DNA of 64,000 bases, taken from the NCBI GenBank assembly GCA_942490985.1, contig CALNYW010000001.1, positions 413,108 to 477,107 on the forward strand, in the 5' to 3' direction. Each line of letters starts with the position of its first letter. The stretch's first letter is position 1. A program made the translations under genes and the position numbers. The DNA is from Thiosocius sp942490985 (lineage in GTDB: Bacteria; Pseudomonadota; Gammaproteobacteria; Chromatiales; Chromatiaceae). Positions 8,309 through 19,700 of the stretch are shown in pieces. A model generated the notes under the pieces. That model was not told the DNA's origin. It made no database searches and saw only the letters and a list, made by a program, of their open reading frames with translations.

Positions 8309-10796
8309 GCTTGCCTGGCGCGATCTCAGCGCCAGCGGCCACATGCTCTGGGTACTGTTCGTCTGCCTGATGTTGGGCGTGGCGCTGATTGCCGCCACTG
8401 GCGGGCTGTATCGTCAGGTAGCAGACGGACTGCTGTCCGACACCCGCGCTTACATGGGCGGCGACCTGCAACTGGAAGCCCGCCAGCCCCTGCCCGCGGA
8501 GGTGCTTGAATGGATGCGGGATCGCGGCCGCGTATCGCTGGTGACCGAAGTCGACACCATGTTGTCCACGCCCTCGGGTGGCTTTCAGCTGGTCGAATTG
8601 CAGAGCCTGGATCAGGCGTATCCCCTCTACGGCGAACTGGCACTGGACCCGCTCCAGTCCCTGCAGACCGCCACTCGGCTGCAGGACGATGTCTGGGGCA
8701 TCGCGGTAGACCCGGTCTTGGCCGAGCGGCTGAAGCTTACGCCGGGAGACCGGGTCGGGATCGGCGATCTGCAGATGGAGGTGCGCGCCGTGATCCGCCA
8801 GCAGCCGGACCGTCAGCTGCGAGCCAACTGGCGCGGGGCGCCCGTGTTGATCGCCGAGGGCGCGCTCGCGGCATCGGGGCTGGTGCGGCAGAGTAGCCGT
8901 CTCGAATATGAATACCGGGTGCGCACGCCAGACGATGCGGACCGCTGGAAACAGGATTTCTTCGCCGCCTTCCCTGATACCGAATGGGAGGTGCGTACCT
9001 TTATGGAACGCAGCGAGCGTGTCGCGCAACGTCTGGCCCAGGTGGCTTCAGGGCTGATGATCATCGGGCTCAGTACCCTGTTCATTGGCGGCCTTGGCGT
9101 ATTCAACTCGGTGCAGGCCTACCTGCAGCGCAAGCTTGGCACCATTGCCACCCTGCGCGCCGTGGGCCTGCGGCAAGGGCGACTGGCGACGGTCTATCTG
9201 CTGCAGATCGGCCTGCTGGCCGGTGCTGCCTGTGTGCTGGGCGCACTGCTTGGGTATCTCATTGCCCTGGGTGGAGCCGCGGTGGCCGAAAGCCGCATAC
9301 CACTGGGCACGGTCGCGGTTAGCGGGCTTGGTCCGGCCCTATTGGCTATCATTTTCGGCCTGGTCACCGCCTTTACCTTTGCCTTTCCCGCGCTTGGTCG
9401 TGCGCTGGCGACCGATCCCGCCGTCCTGTTCCGCGATCTGGGACACGACATGGCCGCTACGCCCAAGGCGTGGTGGCTGGCCACAGCCGCCGGCTGTGTC
9501 GCGATCGTCGGGCTCGTCGTGCTGACCCTTCCCGATCCGCTGTTCGCGCTGGGTTTTCTCGGCGTGATGCTGCTGGTTTTGCTGCTGTTGGAGGGCGTGG
9601 TGCGCGGCTTGCGGCGACTGGCGGAACGCGGCAAGGCACTGCCCTGGGTCCGCCACAGCTTTACCCTGCGGTTGGCCCTCTCCAACCTGCGGCGACCCGG
9701 GTCGCCGCTGCGCACCTCACTGCTGTCGCTGGGCTCGGCCGTGACCCTGTTGGTGATCTGCGCCATCCTGGTCACGGCCCTGATCGACACTATCGCCAAC
9801 ACCATTCCCGAGGAGGCGCCGGCACTGGTGCTCTACGACATCGCCGATGATCAGCGCCCGGGGGTGGAGCAGGCACTGAGACAGACGGGTGCCCATCGCA
9901 TCGACGTTGCGCCCATGGTGCGCGGACGGCTGACCTCGGTGAACGGTAAGCTGCTTACCGAAAGCGCCGACGACAAGCGCCGCGAAGAGGCCCGCGACGA
10001 ACAGAAGCTGACCTATCCAGCCAACAACATCGACAATGTCGAGTTGATACGCGGCACCTGGTGGGATGAGGCAGACGATGCCGTCAGTATGGTGATGGAG
10101 GACCGCGAGGCCGACCAGCTTGGCCTAAAGCCTGGTGACCGCCTGACATTCACCATTGCCGGTTCCGAACTGCAGGCACGGCTCACCGGCATCTACCGGC
10201 AAAAGGGCATACAGACCCGCTTCTGGTTTGAAGGCATCTTCTCGCAAGGGGCGTTGGATACCCATATCTACCGCCACGTGGGCGCCGCCTACATGAGCGA
10301 TGCCGACGCCCTCGAGGTGCAGCGCGAGATCGCCCGCATCGCCCCGAACGTGGTCACGGTGCGCACCGCCGACCTGCTGGCTACCGCGCGCGATCTGCTC
10401 GGCAAAGCGGTGGCAGGGCTCGCTGTGGTCGCGGCCATCAGCCTCAGCGTCAGCCTGCTGGTACTCACCAGCGTGATCGCCGCCAACCGCGCCCGCCAGG
10501 TCTACGACGCCGCGATCCTCCACGCCCTCGGCGCGCGCCCCGGCGCCATTCGTCAGAGCCTGTATCGGGAGTATCTGCTGTTGGCCGCGGTGACCGCGGT
10601 CTTCGCCACGGTAATAGGCGCCGCCATTGCCATTCCGCTGCTCGAGTACCGTCTTAAGCTGCCAACCGAATTTCCTCTCTGGGCCGGGATCGTCACTGCT
10701 CTGAGCGTGAGCTACCTGACGCTGCATTGGGGTGCGACGTGGCTGCTGCGACGGATGAAACTCAGTCCCGCCGTGCTTTTGCGGGAACGGGGCTGA
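8292..10796 (+). CDS. ybbP: FtsX-like ABC permease, YbbP type
   Basis: 834-aa permease with two FtsX/MacB-type modules. Helices cluster after the N-terminal anchor, around residues 265-400, 410-520 and in the last 150 residues, separated by large periplasmic domains, the duplicated layout of YbbP. The ATG at 8292 (MRFSLRLAWRDLSASG) is chosen over an upstream in-frame start at 8220, because it overlaps ybbA in the way such pairs do and begins with the typical amphipathic segment before the first helix. It is convergent with hipA. Likely role: export or release of hydrophobic or lipidic substrates. Confidence 0.85.
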   Translation: MRFSLRLAWRDLSASGHMLWVLFVCLMLGVALIAATGGLYRQVADGLLSDTRAYMGGDLQLEARQPLPAEVLEWMRDRGRVSLVTEVDTMLSTPSGGFQLVELQSLDQAYPLYGELALDPLQSLQTATRLQDDVWGIAVDPVLAERLKLTPGDRVGIGDLQMEVRAVIRQQPDRQLRANWRGAPVLIAEGALAASGLVRQSSRLEYEYRVRTPDDADRWKQDFFAAFPDTEWEVRTFMERSERVAQRLAQVASGLMIIGLSTLFIGGLGVFNSVQAYLQRKLGTIATLRAVGLRQGRLATVYLLQIGLLAGAACVLGALLGYLIALGGAAVAESRIPLGTVAVSGLGPALLAIIFGLVTAFTFAFPALGRALATDPAVLFRDLGHDMAATPKAWWLATAAGCVAIVGLVVLTLPDPLFALGFLGVMLLVLLLLEGVVRGLRRLAERGKALPWVRHSFTLRLALSNLRRPGSPLRTSLLSLGSAVTLLVICAILVTALIDTIANTIPEEAPALVLYDIADDQRPGVEQALRQTGAHRIDVAPMVRGRLTSVNGKLLTESADDKRREEARDEQKLTYPANNIDNVELIRGTWWDEADDAVSMVMEDREADQLGLKPGDRLTFTIAGSELQARLTGIYRQKGIQTRFWFEGIFSQGALDTHIYRHVGAAYMSDADALEVQREIARIAPNVVTVRTADLLATARDLLGKAVAGLAVVAAISLSVSLLVLTSVIAANRARQVYDAAILHALGARPGAIRQSLYREYLLLAAVTAVFATVIGAAIAIPLLEYRLKLPTEFPLWAGIVTALSVSYLTLHWGATWLLRRMKLSPAVLLRERG

Positions 10797-10836
10797 ATGC
10801 GCTTTTGGCCGGGCGATCCGAAAGCGCTGGTGTCGA

Positions 10837-12144
10837 TCAATCAGCCAGGGATAAGCGGAAAGCCGCCTCGATGCGTTCGATATCGCGCGACATCACCCCG
10901 GCCGCTTTTGCATGGTGCGGCCAGTCCTCTACTGATCCGGCGACTTCTCGCAAAAGGGTTGTGGCCCTTGTCTTTTTCAGACCAGCAGCCCCGGCGAAGG
11001 TGATCAGATCTTCGCTTCCGAAGTTATCTCGCTTGCCATTCAGGCTCATCTGGTGACGGCTGGTCCAGGCACCTCTCGGGTTGTACGAGTAGGCAACGTC
11101 AAATGCCGGGGAGAGCCGCCATTGGCCCTGTTTGTCCATCAGGAAAGCGATGTTCTTGACGTGGTCGTCGTGATTGCGGGCGAGGATGTTGAAGAAGGTC
11201 CTGCGAACCTGTTGCTCGATGTCGTCTACCGGTAATGAAAGCCGTTGAATGGTCTCGATGGCCTGTTCGTATGCGTATGCGCCAGCCTGGTTGTAGTCGA
11301 AGTGCCGCATCGCACCGAGTGATTGCATGTGCAGTTTCGACCCCTTTTCCGTGCGGTCGAAACGCTTGGTCATAAAGTGGGCGCGACCGCCTTCTTCGTG
11401 CAAGCGACACGCTTCCATCCGGATGCCAGCCTCTTCGGCCATCAAAGAATAGGCATACTCGATTCGGCCAAACCCTTGGGGGTCGGCCAGTTCTCTGTCG
11501 CGATTGCCGTGTACCCCGTCGAACTTCATGATCCAGTGACTGAATCCTTTGCTGACCGGCGCCTGGCCGGAACGGAATTCACCGGTCTCGGGGTTCCATG
11601 CCAGGACTGCCTTTGCGCGGGCGCCGCCCGCCGACGTGCCGACTCGCAGGATGTCCTCGATGGCCTGCTGGTCGTCTTGGCCGGCAAACTTTCCTTCCAG
11701 GCCGATGCGTTCATCGAGCACACGGTTGGCAAGATCGACCAGTGCCTTGATCTCCAGTTTGTGACTTTTCGATGGGGCGTCTTTGAACGTGGGCTTGAAT
11801 TCGAGCGCGCCCATGCCACGGGCACCCGTGTAGCAGAGCCGTTCAACAGGGTTCATGCTGCCTGGTGACCGGCCTTGGCTAGCCAGCCAGGCGTCGATAA
11901 GCCGATGGCCGTACTTGTCGGGCAAGGAGTCGGCCAACAGACCGGGAAGACCGTGAAAGGTCTCGCGGGCAAGGGCCGGAAATTCGTACGGCGTCTCCTG
12001 CAGTGGCATGGTCAATGGGGCGACCTCGATTGCGGAGCCAGCAAATGCGGGGGTGTACTGGAATACAGCCAGTTCCCGTTCATCCAGCCAGGTCACTGCA
12101 CCGATGTCACGGCCCCATAGCAGGACTCGTGCCGTGGTGTTCAC
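10837..12144 (-). CDS. hipA: HipA-family serine/threonine kinase toxin
   Basis: 435-aa HipA-like kinase. The N-terminal barrel domain covers about residues 5-105; the kinase-like C-domain holds the catalytic and Mg-binding motif ARNHDDHVKNIAFL and the second Asp of SPAFDVAYSYNP. A Ser/Gly-rich loop VGTSAGGARAKA matches the P-loop-like region of HipA. Such kinases phosphorylate aminoacyl-tRNA synthetases and slow growth. It begins with GTG overlapping the stop of the HTH gene (GTGA), the usual hipBA order. Confidence 0.87.
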   Translation of the reverse strand: MNTTARVLLWGRDIGAVTWLDERELAVFQYTPAFAGSAIEVAPLTMPLQETPYEFPALARETFHGLPGLLADSLPDKYGHRLIDAWLASQGRSPGSMNPVERLCYTGARGMGALEFKPTFKDAPSKSHKLEIKALVDLANRVLDERIGLEGKFAGQDDQQAIEDILRVGTSAGGARAKAVLAWNPETGEFRSGQAPVSKGFSHWIMKFDGVHGNRDRELADPQGFGRIEYAYSLMAEEAGIRMEACRLHEEGGRAHFMTKRFDRTEKGSKLHMQSLGAMRHFDYNQAGAYAYEQAIETIQRLSLPVDDIEQQVRRTFFNILARNHDDHVKNIAFLMDKQGQWRLSPAFDVAYSYNPRGAWTSRHQMSLNGKRDNFGSEDLITFAGAAGLKKTRATTLLREVAGSVEDWPHHAKAAGVMSRDIERIEAAFRLSLAD

Positions 12145-12500
12145 GTCTCATCCCCGTCGTCGCTCCACGACCAGGGTTCGGCCGACCTGCGTTTTCCGCT
12201 GGCGCGCTGTCGGTGTTGTCCTTCGTGTGTCGCCAATTCCACCGGGCGCACGGTAGGGTCGGGCAAGAGGGTCGCCAAATGATCGGCCAGCCCCAGCGCC
12301 TTGATGACGCGGATGAACGAGTCGAGCGAGATACTCTTACCGTCGGCAATACGCGTCATGGTGCTGCGTGACACGCCAGCCTGTTTGGCGACCTCTGCCT
12401 GGCTGATGTTTTTGCTCAGACGAATTTCTTCCAGGCGCTTGCACAGTGCTGACGCAATCGCGGTGCTGGAACTGGTCAAGAAATCCATTGTGTGCTTCAT
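12141..12500 (-). CDS. hipB: HipB-like antitoxin, Xre/Cro HTH
   Basis: 119-aa DNA-binding antitoxin. An Xre-type helix-turn-helix spans residues about 20-75 (RLEEIRLSKNISQAEVAKQA, GVSRSTMTRIADGKSISLDS). The C-terminal 35 residues are Arg/Asp/Ser-rich and probably disordered, longer than in E. coli HipB. It should neutralise HipA and repress its own promoter; the AT-rich inverted repeats immediately upstream are candidate operators. Confidence 0.82.
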   Translation of the reverse strand: MKHTMDFLTSSSTAIASALCKRLEEIRLSKNISQAEVAKQAGVSRSTMTRIADGKSISLDSFIRVIKALGLADHLATLLPDPTVRPVELATHEGQHRQRASGKRRSAEPWSWSDDGDET

Positions 12501-12575
12501 AAATAAGGCATAAATATGTTTATCGACCTTTTATGCATCAAATTATAAGCAAAATTTTGCATTTATCCATCTAGA
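12498..12575 (-). promoter_or_regulatory. Candidate hipBA promoter/operator
   Basis: A strongly AT-rich stretch upstream of hipB. It contains GCATAA and TTATGC as an inverted pair separated by about 17 bp (12510-12538), then TTATAAGCAAAATTTTGCAT. Operators of hipBA loci are short inverted repeats bound by HipB, so this is where they would lie. The assignment rests on position and symmetry only. Confidence 0.4.
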
Positions 12576-13316
12576 AATGAGTCAGAAATAATGCTTTAGT
12601 ACGACGAATAGCAAACAATGCGTCGAATATGACGCATTTACGGGGGGTCTTTTTCTTCACGTATCGATCCTCGCTACGCGGCGCTGTTCCCCATCGCAGG
12701 ACACTGCTATTCAGCCTTCAGATAAATCAATCTGCGAGGGATGTCTAAACGAACCAGACCCGGTGTATCCGACGCCAGACAGCCTTTGAGGCAGATCAGG
12801 GCATCGGGTTGATCGACCCCAGGGTCTTCAGCAAGCGAGTTCGAAGCCTCGACCGTAATGTCATGGCTGTGATAAAGGCCGTTGCCCTGGATTGTGCTCA
12901 AGAACTCGAGTCAGGCTTGGTGTTGTGCGTTGGTCTGTTTGGCTTTGGCGTCTTGTCAGTCAACACCTCGGCTGATCAGGCCTCTACCACGTAACGGTTT
13001 TGCGCTTTCATAACTATCGGAGCACCCTTGCCAGTTGTTGGCGCTGGCGATAAATGCCGTTCTTTCTGATGCAGCTATGAGCTCAACACGGCTGAGCCCT
13101 TCCGCGTCGTGATACCTAATACCCAGCCCGCTGATTGTTGCGGGGTATGTGCGCTAGCGTACGGACTGCCTGAAGGATGGCGCGTAGCCTGAAACAGTTA
13201 CGCAACGCCTGTCACTTCGCCACAGGGCGAGATCGTGACTCGCTGGTCCAGTCATACATCACGTCGGGGTGGCGCAAAGCGGTGGTTTCGCCGGTCCCGA
13301 TTGAGGGTATGCATCG
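12576..13316. other. Intergenic region with one perfect inverted repeat
   Basis: About 740 bp without a convincing gene. ATGCGTC and GACGCAT (12618-12624 and 12631-12637) form a perfect 7-bp inverted repeat that could be an operator. A minus-strand frame at 12707-12901 (64 aa) has somewhat protein-like composition but no recognised homology. The rest shows nothing. Confidence 0.4.
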
Positions 13317-13592
13317 ATGAAATTGACCTTTCCGAACCCGAGTCGCTCTTTCGATGAGAACAGCAATCGCGTCCGGTTCTGGGGATACGATCGTGCGATC
13401 GAGGTTTCGTTCTTTGTCGAGGTGGAAGCGCTGCGGCGACTGCGGCCGGAGTTGGATATGGCCGAAAAGGAATTTCTTGAGGCATTCGATGAGACACGGG
13501 GTCGGATCCACGAGGTTGCCGACAAGCTTTACGTTCGCGGTGGCCAGGGTAAAGGCGATTACGCTTATGTCCTGTCAGCGTCAGACTTCTGA
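13317..13592 (+). CDS. DUF1488 family protein
   Basis: 91-aa small cytoplasmic protein. The N-terminal MKLTFPNPSRSFDENSNRV and the following VRFWGYDRAIEVSFFVEVEA fit DUF1488, a gammaproteobacterial family of unknown function. The C-terminus is somewhat longer than in short members. A GAGGG run lies upstream of the ATG. It stands alone ahead of the glucan synthase gene. Confidence 0.6.
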   Translation: MKLTFPNPSRSFDENSNRVRFWGYDRAIEVSFFVEVEALRRLRPELDMAEKEFLEAFDETRGRIHEVADKLYVRGGQGKGDYAYVLSASDF

Positions 13593-13706
13593 AACGCTTG
13601 TTCCGTCGGGAGCTGCGGTGCGCGGAATGTCGCCACGCATCGGGCATTGCCGGTCCGCATTCAGCGGGTCGTGCCGTGCCATGCTTCTGGCCAAAAGGAA
13701 CACGGC

Positions 13707-16700
13707 GTGAGATCAACATGGAGATTGGCACTCGCTAACGCGTTTCGGCGCAGGCGTTTGGCCAGCGAACAGGCAACCGTTTTGCTACCTGGGGCAAGCG
13801 CGCCGGGTGGCGTGCCGGTTGCGGATGAGCCACCGCTGCGCGCTGAGCTGTTCAGCACCGATCAGATGGAGCAGCACGGTGCACGGCTGGCATCGGCCCA
13901 CAGCACGACGTCAGGGCGTGTCCCCGACCGGCTGCTGGCACGTCTGGCGGCCAACGAGAACGTGCTGACCAAGACCTGCGACAGGCTGACAACGGCGGTA
14001 ACCTCTAAGCACCGGATCACGCCCGCCGCAGAGTGGCTGCTCGACAACCGCTATCTCATCGAAGAACAGATCCGTACCGCAAGGCGCCATCTGCCCAAGG
14101 GATACAGTCGTGAGCTGCCCGTGCTGGGTGACGGCGTTTCCGCTGGCTTGCCGCGCGTGTATGACATTGCCCTGGAGACCATCGCGCACGGTGATGGGCG
14201 GGTGGACCCGGATAGTCTCAGCCGCTTTGTTGCCGCGTACCAGAAAGTCAAGGAATTGCGGCTGGGTGAGTTGTGGGCCATCCCGATCATGTTAAGACTT
14301 GCATTGATCGAGAATCTGCGCCGCGTCGCAGTGCGCATTGCCGTCGGCAGAGCTGACCGTGACCTGGCACTGGTCTGGGCGGAGCGGTTGACCAAGATTG
14401 CCCATGAGGACCCGAAGGGCCTGATCCTGGTGATTGCCGACATGGCACGTTCGAGCCCGCCGATGACGCCGCCATTTGTATCGGAACTTGCGCGCCGTCT
14501 TCAGGGGCAGGGCACAGAACTGGCCCTGCCGCTGACCTGGATCGAGCAGCGGTTGGCTGAATCGGGTCTCAGCATTGAACAGCTGGTGCGGTTGGGTAAC
14601 CAACAGCAGGCTGCCGACCAGGTATCCATCAGCAACAGTATCGGCAGTCTGCGGCTGCTGGGGAAGCTCGATTGGCAGGAATTCGTGGAGACCTTGAGTC
14701 GGGTCGAACAAGTCTTGCGCAAAGACCCGGTCGGTGCCTACGCCAAGATGGATTTCGCCAGCCGTGACCGCTACCGACACGTCATCGAGGAAATTGCCCG
14801 CAGTTGCGGGCTGGCCGAGGCGGAGGTGGCCGATCACGCAATCCGGCTTGCCCAAGCTGGCGCCGCCCTGCGTGGAGCGCCAGAAAGAACCGCGCACGTG
14901 GGCTACTATCTGCTGGATCGCGGTCGTGCTGAGTTGGAGCGAGTCAGTGAGGTGCGCCGACCGCTGGTTGCTGCGCTATGGCGCGCGGCGAGCCGAACGC
15001 CGCTGGTGTGGTATCTGGGTACGATCACACTGCTCGCCGTACTGCTCACGGGCGGCCTCCTGGCAGCGTCGCGCATCGATCGCATGGCCACTTGGGAATG
15101 GCTGATACTGGGGGTGCTGGGACTGCTCGCCGCCAGCCAACTCGCGTTGGCACTGGTGAACTGGGTGGCCATGTTGTTGGCATCACCGCATCCGCTGCCA
15201 AGGATGGATTTCTCCACCGGCATCCCGCCGGCGTCACGCACCTTGGTGGTGATCCCGACCATGCTGGTCAGTCATCACAGTGTCGAGCGCCTGCTCGAGG
15301 CACTGGAAGTCAGGTTTCTTGCCAACCGCGACGCCAATCTGCACTTTGGGCTGTTGACTGACTTCAGCGATGCCGCCGAGGAGTCGCAGGCCGATGATGC
15401 CGCACTGCTGGCGTTGGCCCGGGATCACATTGACGCACTCAACCAGCAGTATGCCGGTGGCAGCAATGACACTTTCTTTTTGTTCCATCGTCCGCGCCGC
15501 TGGAATCCGCACGACCGCGTCTGGATGGGCTACGAGCGCAAGCGCGGCAAACTGGCGGACCTGAATCTGCTGTTGCGCGAGGACAATCGTGACGGCTTTT
15601 CGCTGATCGTCGGGGCGACCGCGGTGCTGCAGGGTGTGAAATACGTGATCACCCTGGACACCGATACGCAGCTGCCGCGTGATGCTGCGCGGCAGTTCGT
15701 CGCCAGTATGGCGCACCCGTTGAATCGACCGGTGTACGATCCAGGGTTGCGGCGTGTCCGCGCCGGCTACGGGATACTGCAGCCGCGCGTAAGTGCGAGC
15801 CTTCCGGCCAGCAGCCAGTCGCGCTATGCGCGTTTGTATGGCGGCGAGCCGGGCATCGATCCGTATACGCGGGCGGTTTCCGACGTCTATCAGGACCTGT
15901 TCGACGAGGGCTCGTTCATCGGCAAGGGGATCTACGACGTCGATGCCTTTGAACTTGCCCTAAAAGATCGTTTTCCCGCCAATCGGATCCTCAGTCACGA
16001 CCTCCTGGAAGGTTGTTACGCACGTGCTGGACTGCTCAGTGACGTGCAGTTGTATGAGGAATACCCGGCCCGTTATGACACCGACGTCCACCGCCGTTAT
16101 CGCTGGATCCGCGGCGACTGGCAGCTCGCGGGTTGGTTGCTGCCAAGGGTGCCGGGCCCCGACAAGGGGCAGCGACTCAAGAATCCGCTGTCCGCACTGT
16201 CGCGCTGGAAGGTGTTCGACAACCTGCGCCGCAGCCTCGTGCCGGCGGCCTTGATTCTGTTGTTAGTGATCGGCTGGACGCTCACGGAGTCGGCCTGGCT
16301 TTGGACCCTGGCGGTGCTCGGCGTACTGCTGTTGCCGCCTGCACTCGGTAGCCTGCTGGAACTGTTGCGTAAACCGATCGACATGCGTCTGGGCCAACAT
16401 CTCAAAACCACCCGTCATGCCGCGGGCCAACGTTTCGTCCAGGCGGGCTTTGTCTTGGCGACATTGCCGTATGAGGCTTTTTTCAGTCTCGATGCGATTC
16501 TGCGCACGTTGGGTCGTCTGCTGTTTACGCAGCAGCGGCTGCTGGAGTGGAACCCATCCACCGTGCAGGGCGGCACAACGCCAATCGTAGGATCGAGCGG
16601 GGTCCATGGAGAGACAAGTGTCGCGGCGGGCGCGATGCCGCGTGCGAACGGTGACCCGCAACCAAGCCGGCCGGGAAGTCTTGTGGCCTCGTTCCGCAGG

Positions 16701-19700
16701 ATGTGGTTCGCGCCGTTGTTTGCGATTGTAACAGCCTTGACCTTGACCGCAGTCAGCCCTGCCTCGCTACCGTTGGCGGGCGCGTTCCTGCTGCTATGGA
16801 TGACATCGCCGGTGATCGCCTGGTGGATTAGCCTGCCACCTGCGCAACGAGCGGTTGATCTGTCGGCCGAGCAGCTTCGCTATCTCGGTCGTATCGCGCG
16901 CAAGACCTGGGCGTTTTTCGATACCTTTGTCGGTCCCGAGGACAACTGGCTGCCACCGGACAACTACCAGCAATACCGTGACGCGACACTGGCCCATCGC
17001 ACCTCGCCGACCAACATCGGGCTGGCGCTGCTGGCGAATCTGTCTGCCTACGATTTCGGCTATATTCCGGCCGGACAATTGGTTGAGCGCACAGCCGACA
17101 CCCTGCAGACGATGACGGGACTCGAGCGTCACCGCGGCCACTTCTATAACTGGTACGACACGCAATCACTGCGTCCACTTCCACCCGCGTATGTCTCGAC
17201 GGTCGACAGCGGCAACTTGGCCGGTCACCTGCTGACCTTGCGGCCGGGCCTAACCACGCTGCTCGATTGCCCGATCCTGACGCCGCGTTGGTTGGATGGT
17301 TTAAGCGACGCCGCCGAGATCGTCGCGGTGGCGGCTGGCGAGCGCGCGGCGGCGGCTACGCTGAAGGCATTCCAGCAGAGCCTCACGGCAGCGCGCGCTC
17401 TGCCGCCAGAGACATTGTCGAAGGCGCGCAAACTGCTGGACCGCTTGGTGCGAGCCAGCGAGGGGTTGGCCGCTGAACTGGGCGATACGCAACAGGATGA
17501 GGCAGTCTGGTGGGCAGAGGCGTTGCGCCGCCAATGCCAGAGCATTCGTGACGACCTGGTCTTCCTTGCACCGTGGAGTGCGCTAGCGGTGTCACCTGAC
17601 GTTCTCGATGACCTGCCCGCGATCGATGAGATCCCGACACTGCGTGCGCTAGCCGGCTTCGATGTGATGTTATCGAGCGTTATCGCCGACGCGCAGGCGA
17701 GCAGCGGACAAGCGGCCTGGCTGGCCGATCTGAGCACGCAGATCGTGCTCGGCAGTGCACGCGCGCAGGCGCGGATCACAGATATCCAACGCCTTGCATT
17801 GCTGTGCGGTGAACTCGCCGACATGGAGTATGGCTTCCTGTACGACAAGCAATCCCGCCTGCTCAGCATCGGCTACAACGTCGATGAACGGCGCCGTGAC
17901 GCGAGTTACTACGACCTGTTGGCATCAGAGGCGCGTCTGACCGTTTTCGTCGCTATCGCGCAGGGACAGCTGCCCGAGGAGAGTTGGTTCGCGCTCGGCC
18001 GTCTTCTGACCGGTGCTGGTGGTGAGCCGACGCTGCTGTCGTGGAGCGGCTCGATGTTCGAATACCTGATGCCGCAACTGGTGATGCCCACCTATGTCCA
18101 CACCCTGCTCGATCGGACCGCCAAAGCGGCGGTGGCGAGGCAGATCGAGTATGGCGAGCAACGCGGCCTGCCGTGGGGCATGTCTGAATCCGGCTACAAC
18201 ACCGTCGACCTGCATCTGAACTACCAGTATCGCGCGTTCGGGGTGCCGGGTCTGGGACTCAAGCGTGGCCTGGTCGAGGACCTGGTCGTCGCGCCCTATG
18301 CCTCGGCGCTCGCCCTGATGGTGGCACCCGAGGCCGCCTGCGAGAACCTGCAATCGCTGTCCGCGCTTGGCGCAGAAGGGCGGTTCGGTCTACATGAGGC
18401 AATCGATTACACCCCGGCCAGGCAGCGCCGCGGCGAACCGCATGCACTGATACGTTCCTACATGGCCCATCACCAGGGTATGAGTCTGCTCGCCATGGCG
18501 TACCTGCTGCTCGATCGTCCGATGCAGAAGCGCTTTGCTGCTGACCCGTTGTTGCAGGCCTCGCTATTGCTGCTGCAAGAGCGCGTTCCGCGAGCCTCGG
18601 TGCTTTATGTGCACAGCGCCGAGGTCAGCGCGCTCGAGTCGGGCGCGGCAAATGAGGCGGCGCCGATACGTGTGCTCAATACCCCCGACACACCGATCCC
18701 CGAAGTCCAACTGCTATCCAACGGTCGCTACCACGTGATGGTGACCAATGCCGGCGGCGGTTATAGCCGCTGGAACGATCTGGCGGTGACGCGCTGGCGT
18801 GAAGACGGTACGCGCGATCCCTGGGGCAGCTTCTGTTACGTGCGCGACGTATCCGATGCAGCAGAGACAGGCGCCAGCTGGAGCACGGCACACCAGCCCA
18901 CACTGCAGCATGGGCACGGCTATGAAGCGATCTTTTCGGCAGGTCGTGCAGAATTTCGTCGGCGCGACGGCGATTTCGATACTCATACCGAGATCGTGGT
19001 GTCACCTGAGGACGATATCGAACTGCGCCGGGTGCGCATCACCAGTCGTGCAACCGCGCATCGCACCCTCGAGATCACCAGTTACGCCGAAGTGGTGCTG
19101 GCGCCCGCCGCAGCCGACAACCTGCATCCGGCGTTCAGCAAACTGTTTGTGCAGACCGAGATCGTTGAAGCACACCGCACGATCCTGTGCACGCGCCGTC
19201 CGCGCTCGCGGAATGAGGACGCGCCATGGATGTTTCACCTGATGGCGGTGCACGACGCGCAGGTCGGCGAGTTCAGCTACGAAACCGACCGCGAGCGCTT
19301 TATCGGTCGCGGCCGCAACGTTACAGCGCCGCGTGCGTTGCAGACCACCAGCTTGTCGGGAAGCCAGGGCTCGGTGCTGGATCCGGTCGTGGCGATCCGC
19401 ACACGGATTGCGCTCGAACCGGATCAGACGGTGTGCGTGGACCTGGTTTACGGCGTCGGCGAAAGCCGTGGTGCGGCGCTTGGCCTGGTCGAAAAATACC
19501 AGGATCAACGACTTTCCGACCGGGTCTTCGAACTGGCCTGGACCCATGCGCAGGTCGTGCTGCGCCAGATCAATGCCAGCGATGCCGACGCGCAGCTGTA
19601 TGCGCGGCTTGCCAACTCGGTCATTTTTGCCAACCCGGCGCTGCGTGCCGAGAGCAGCATCCTGATGCGCAACCGGCGCGGCCAATCCGGCCTGTGGGGC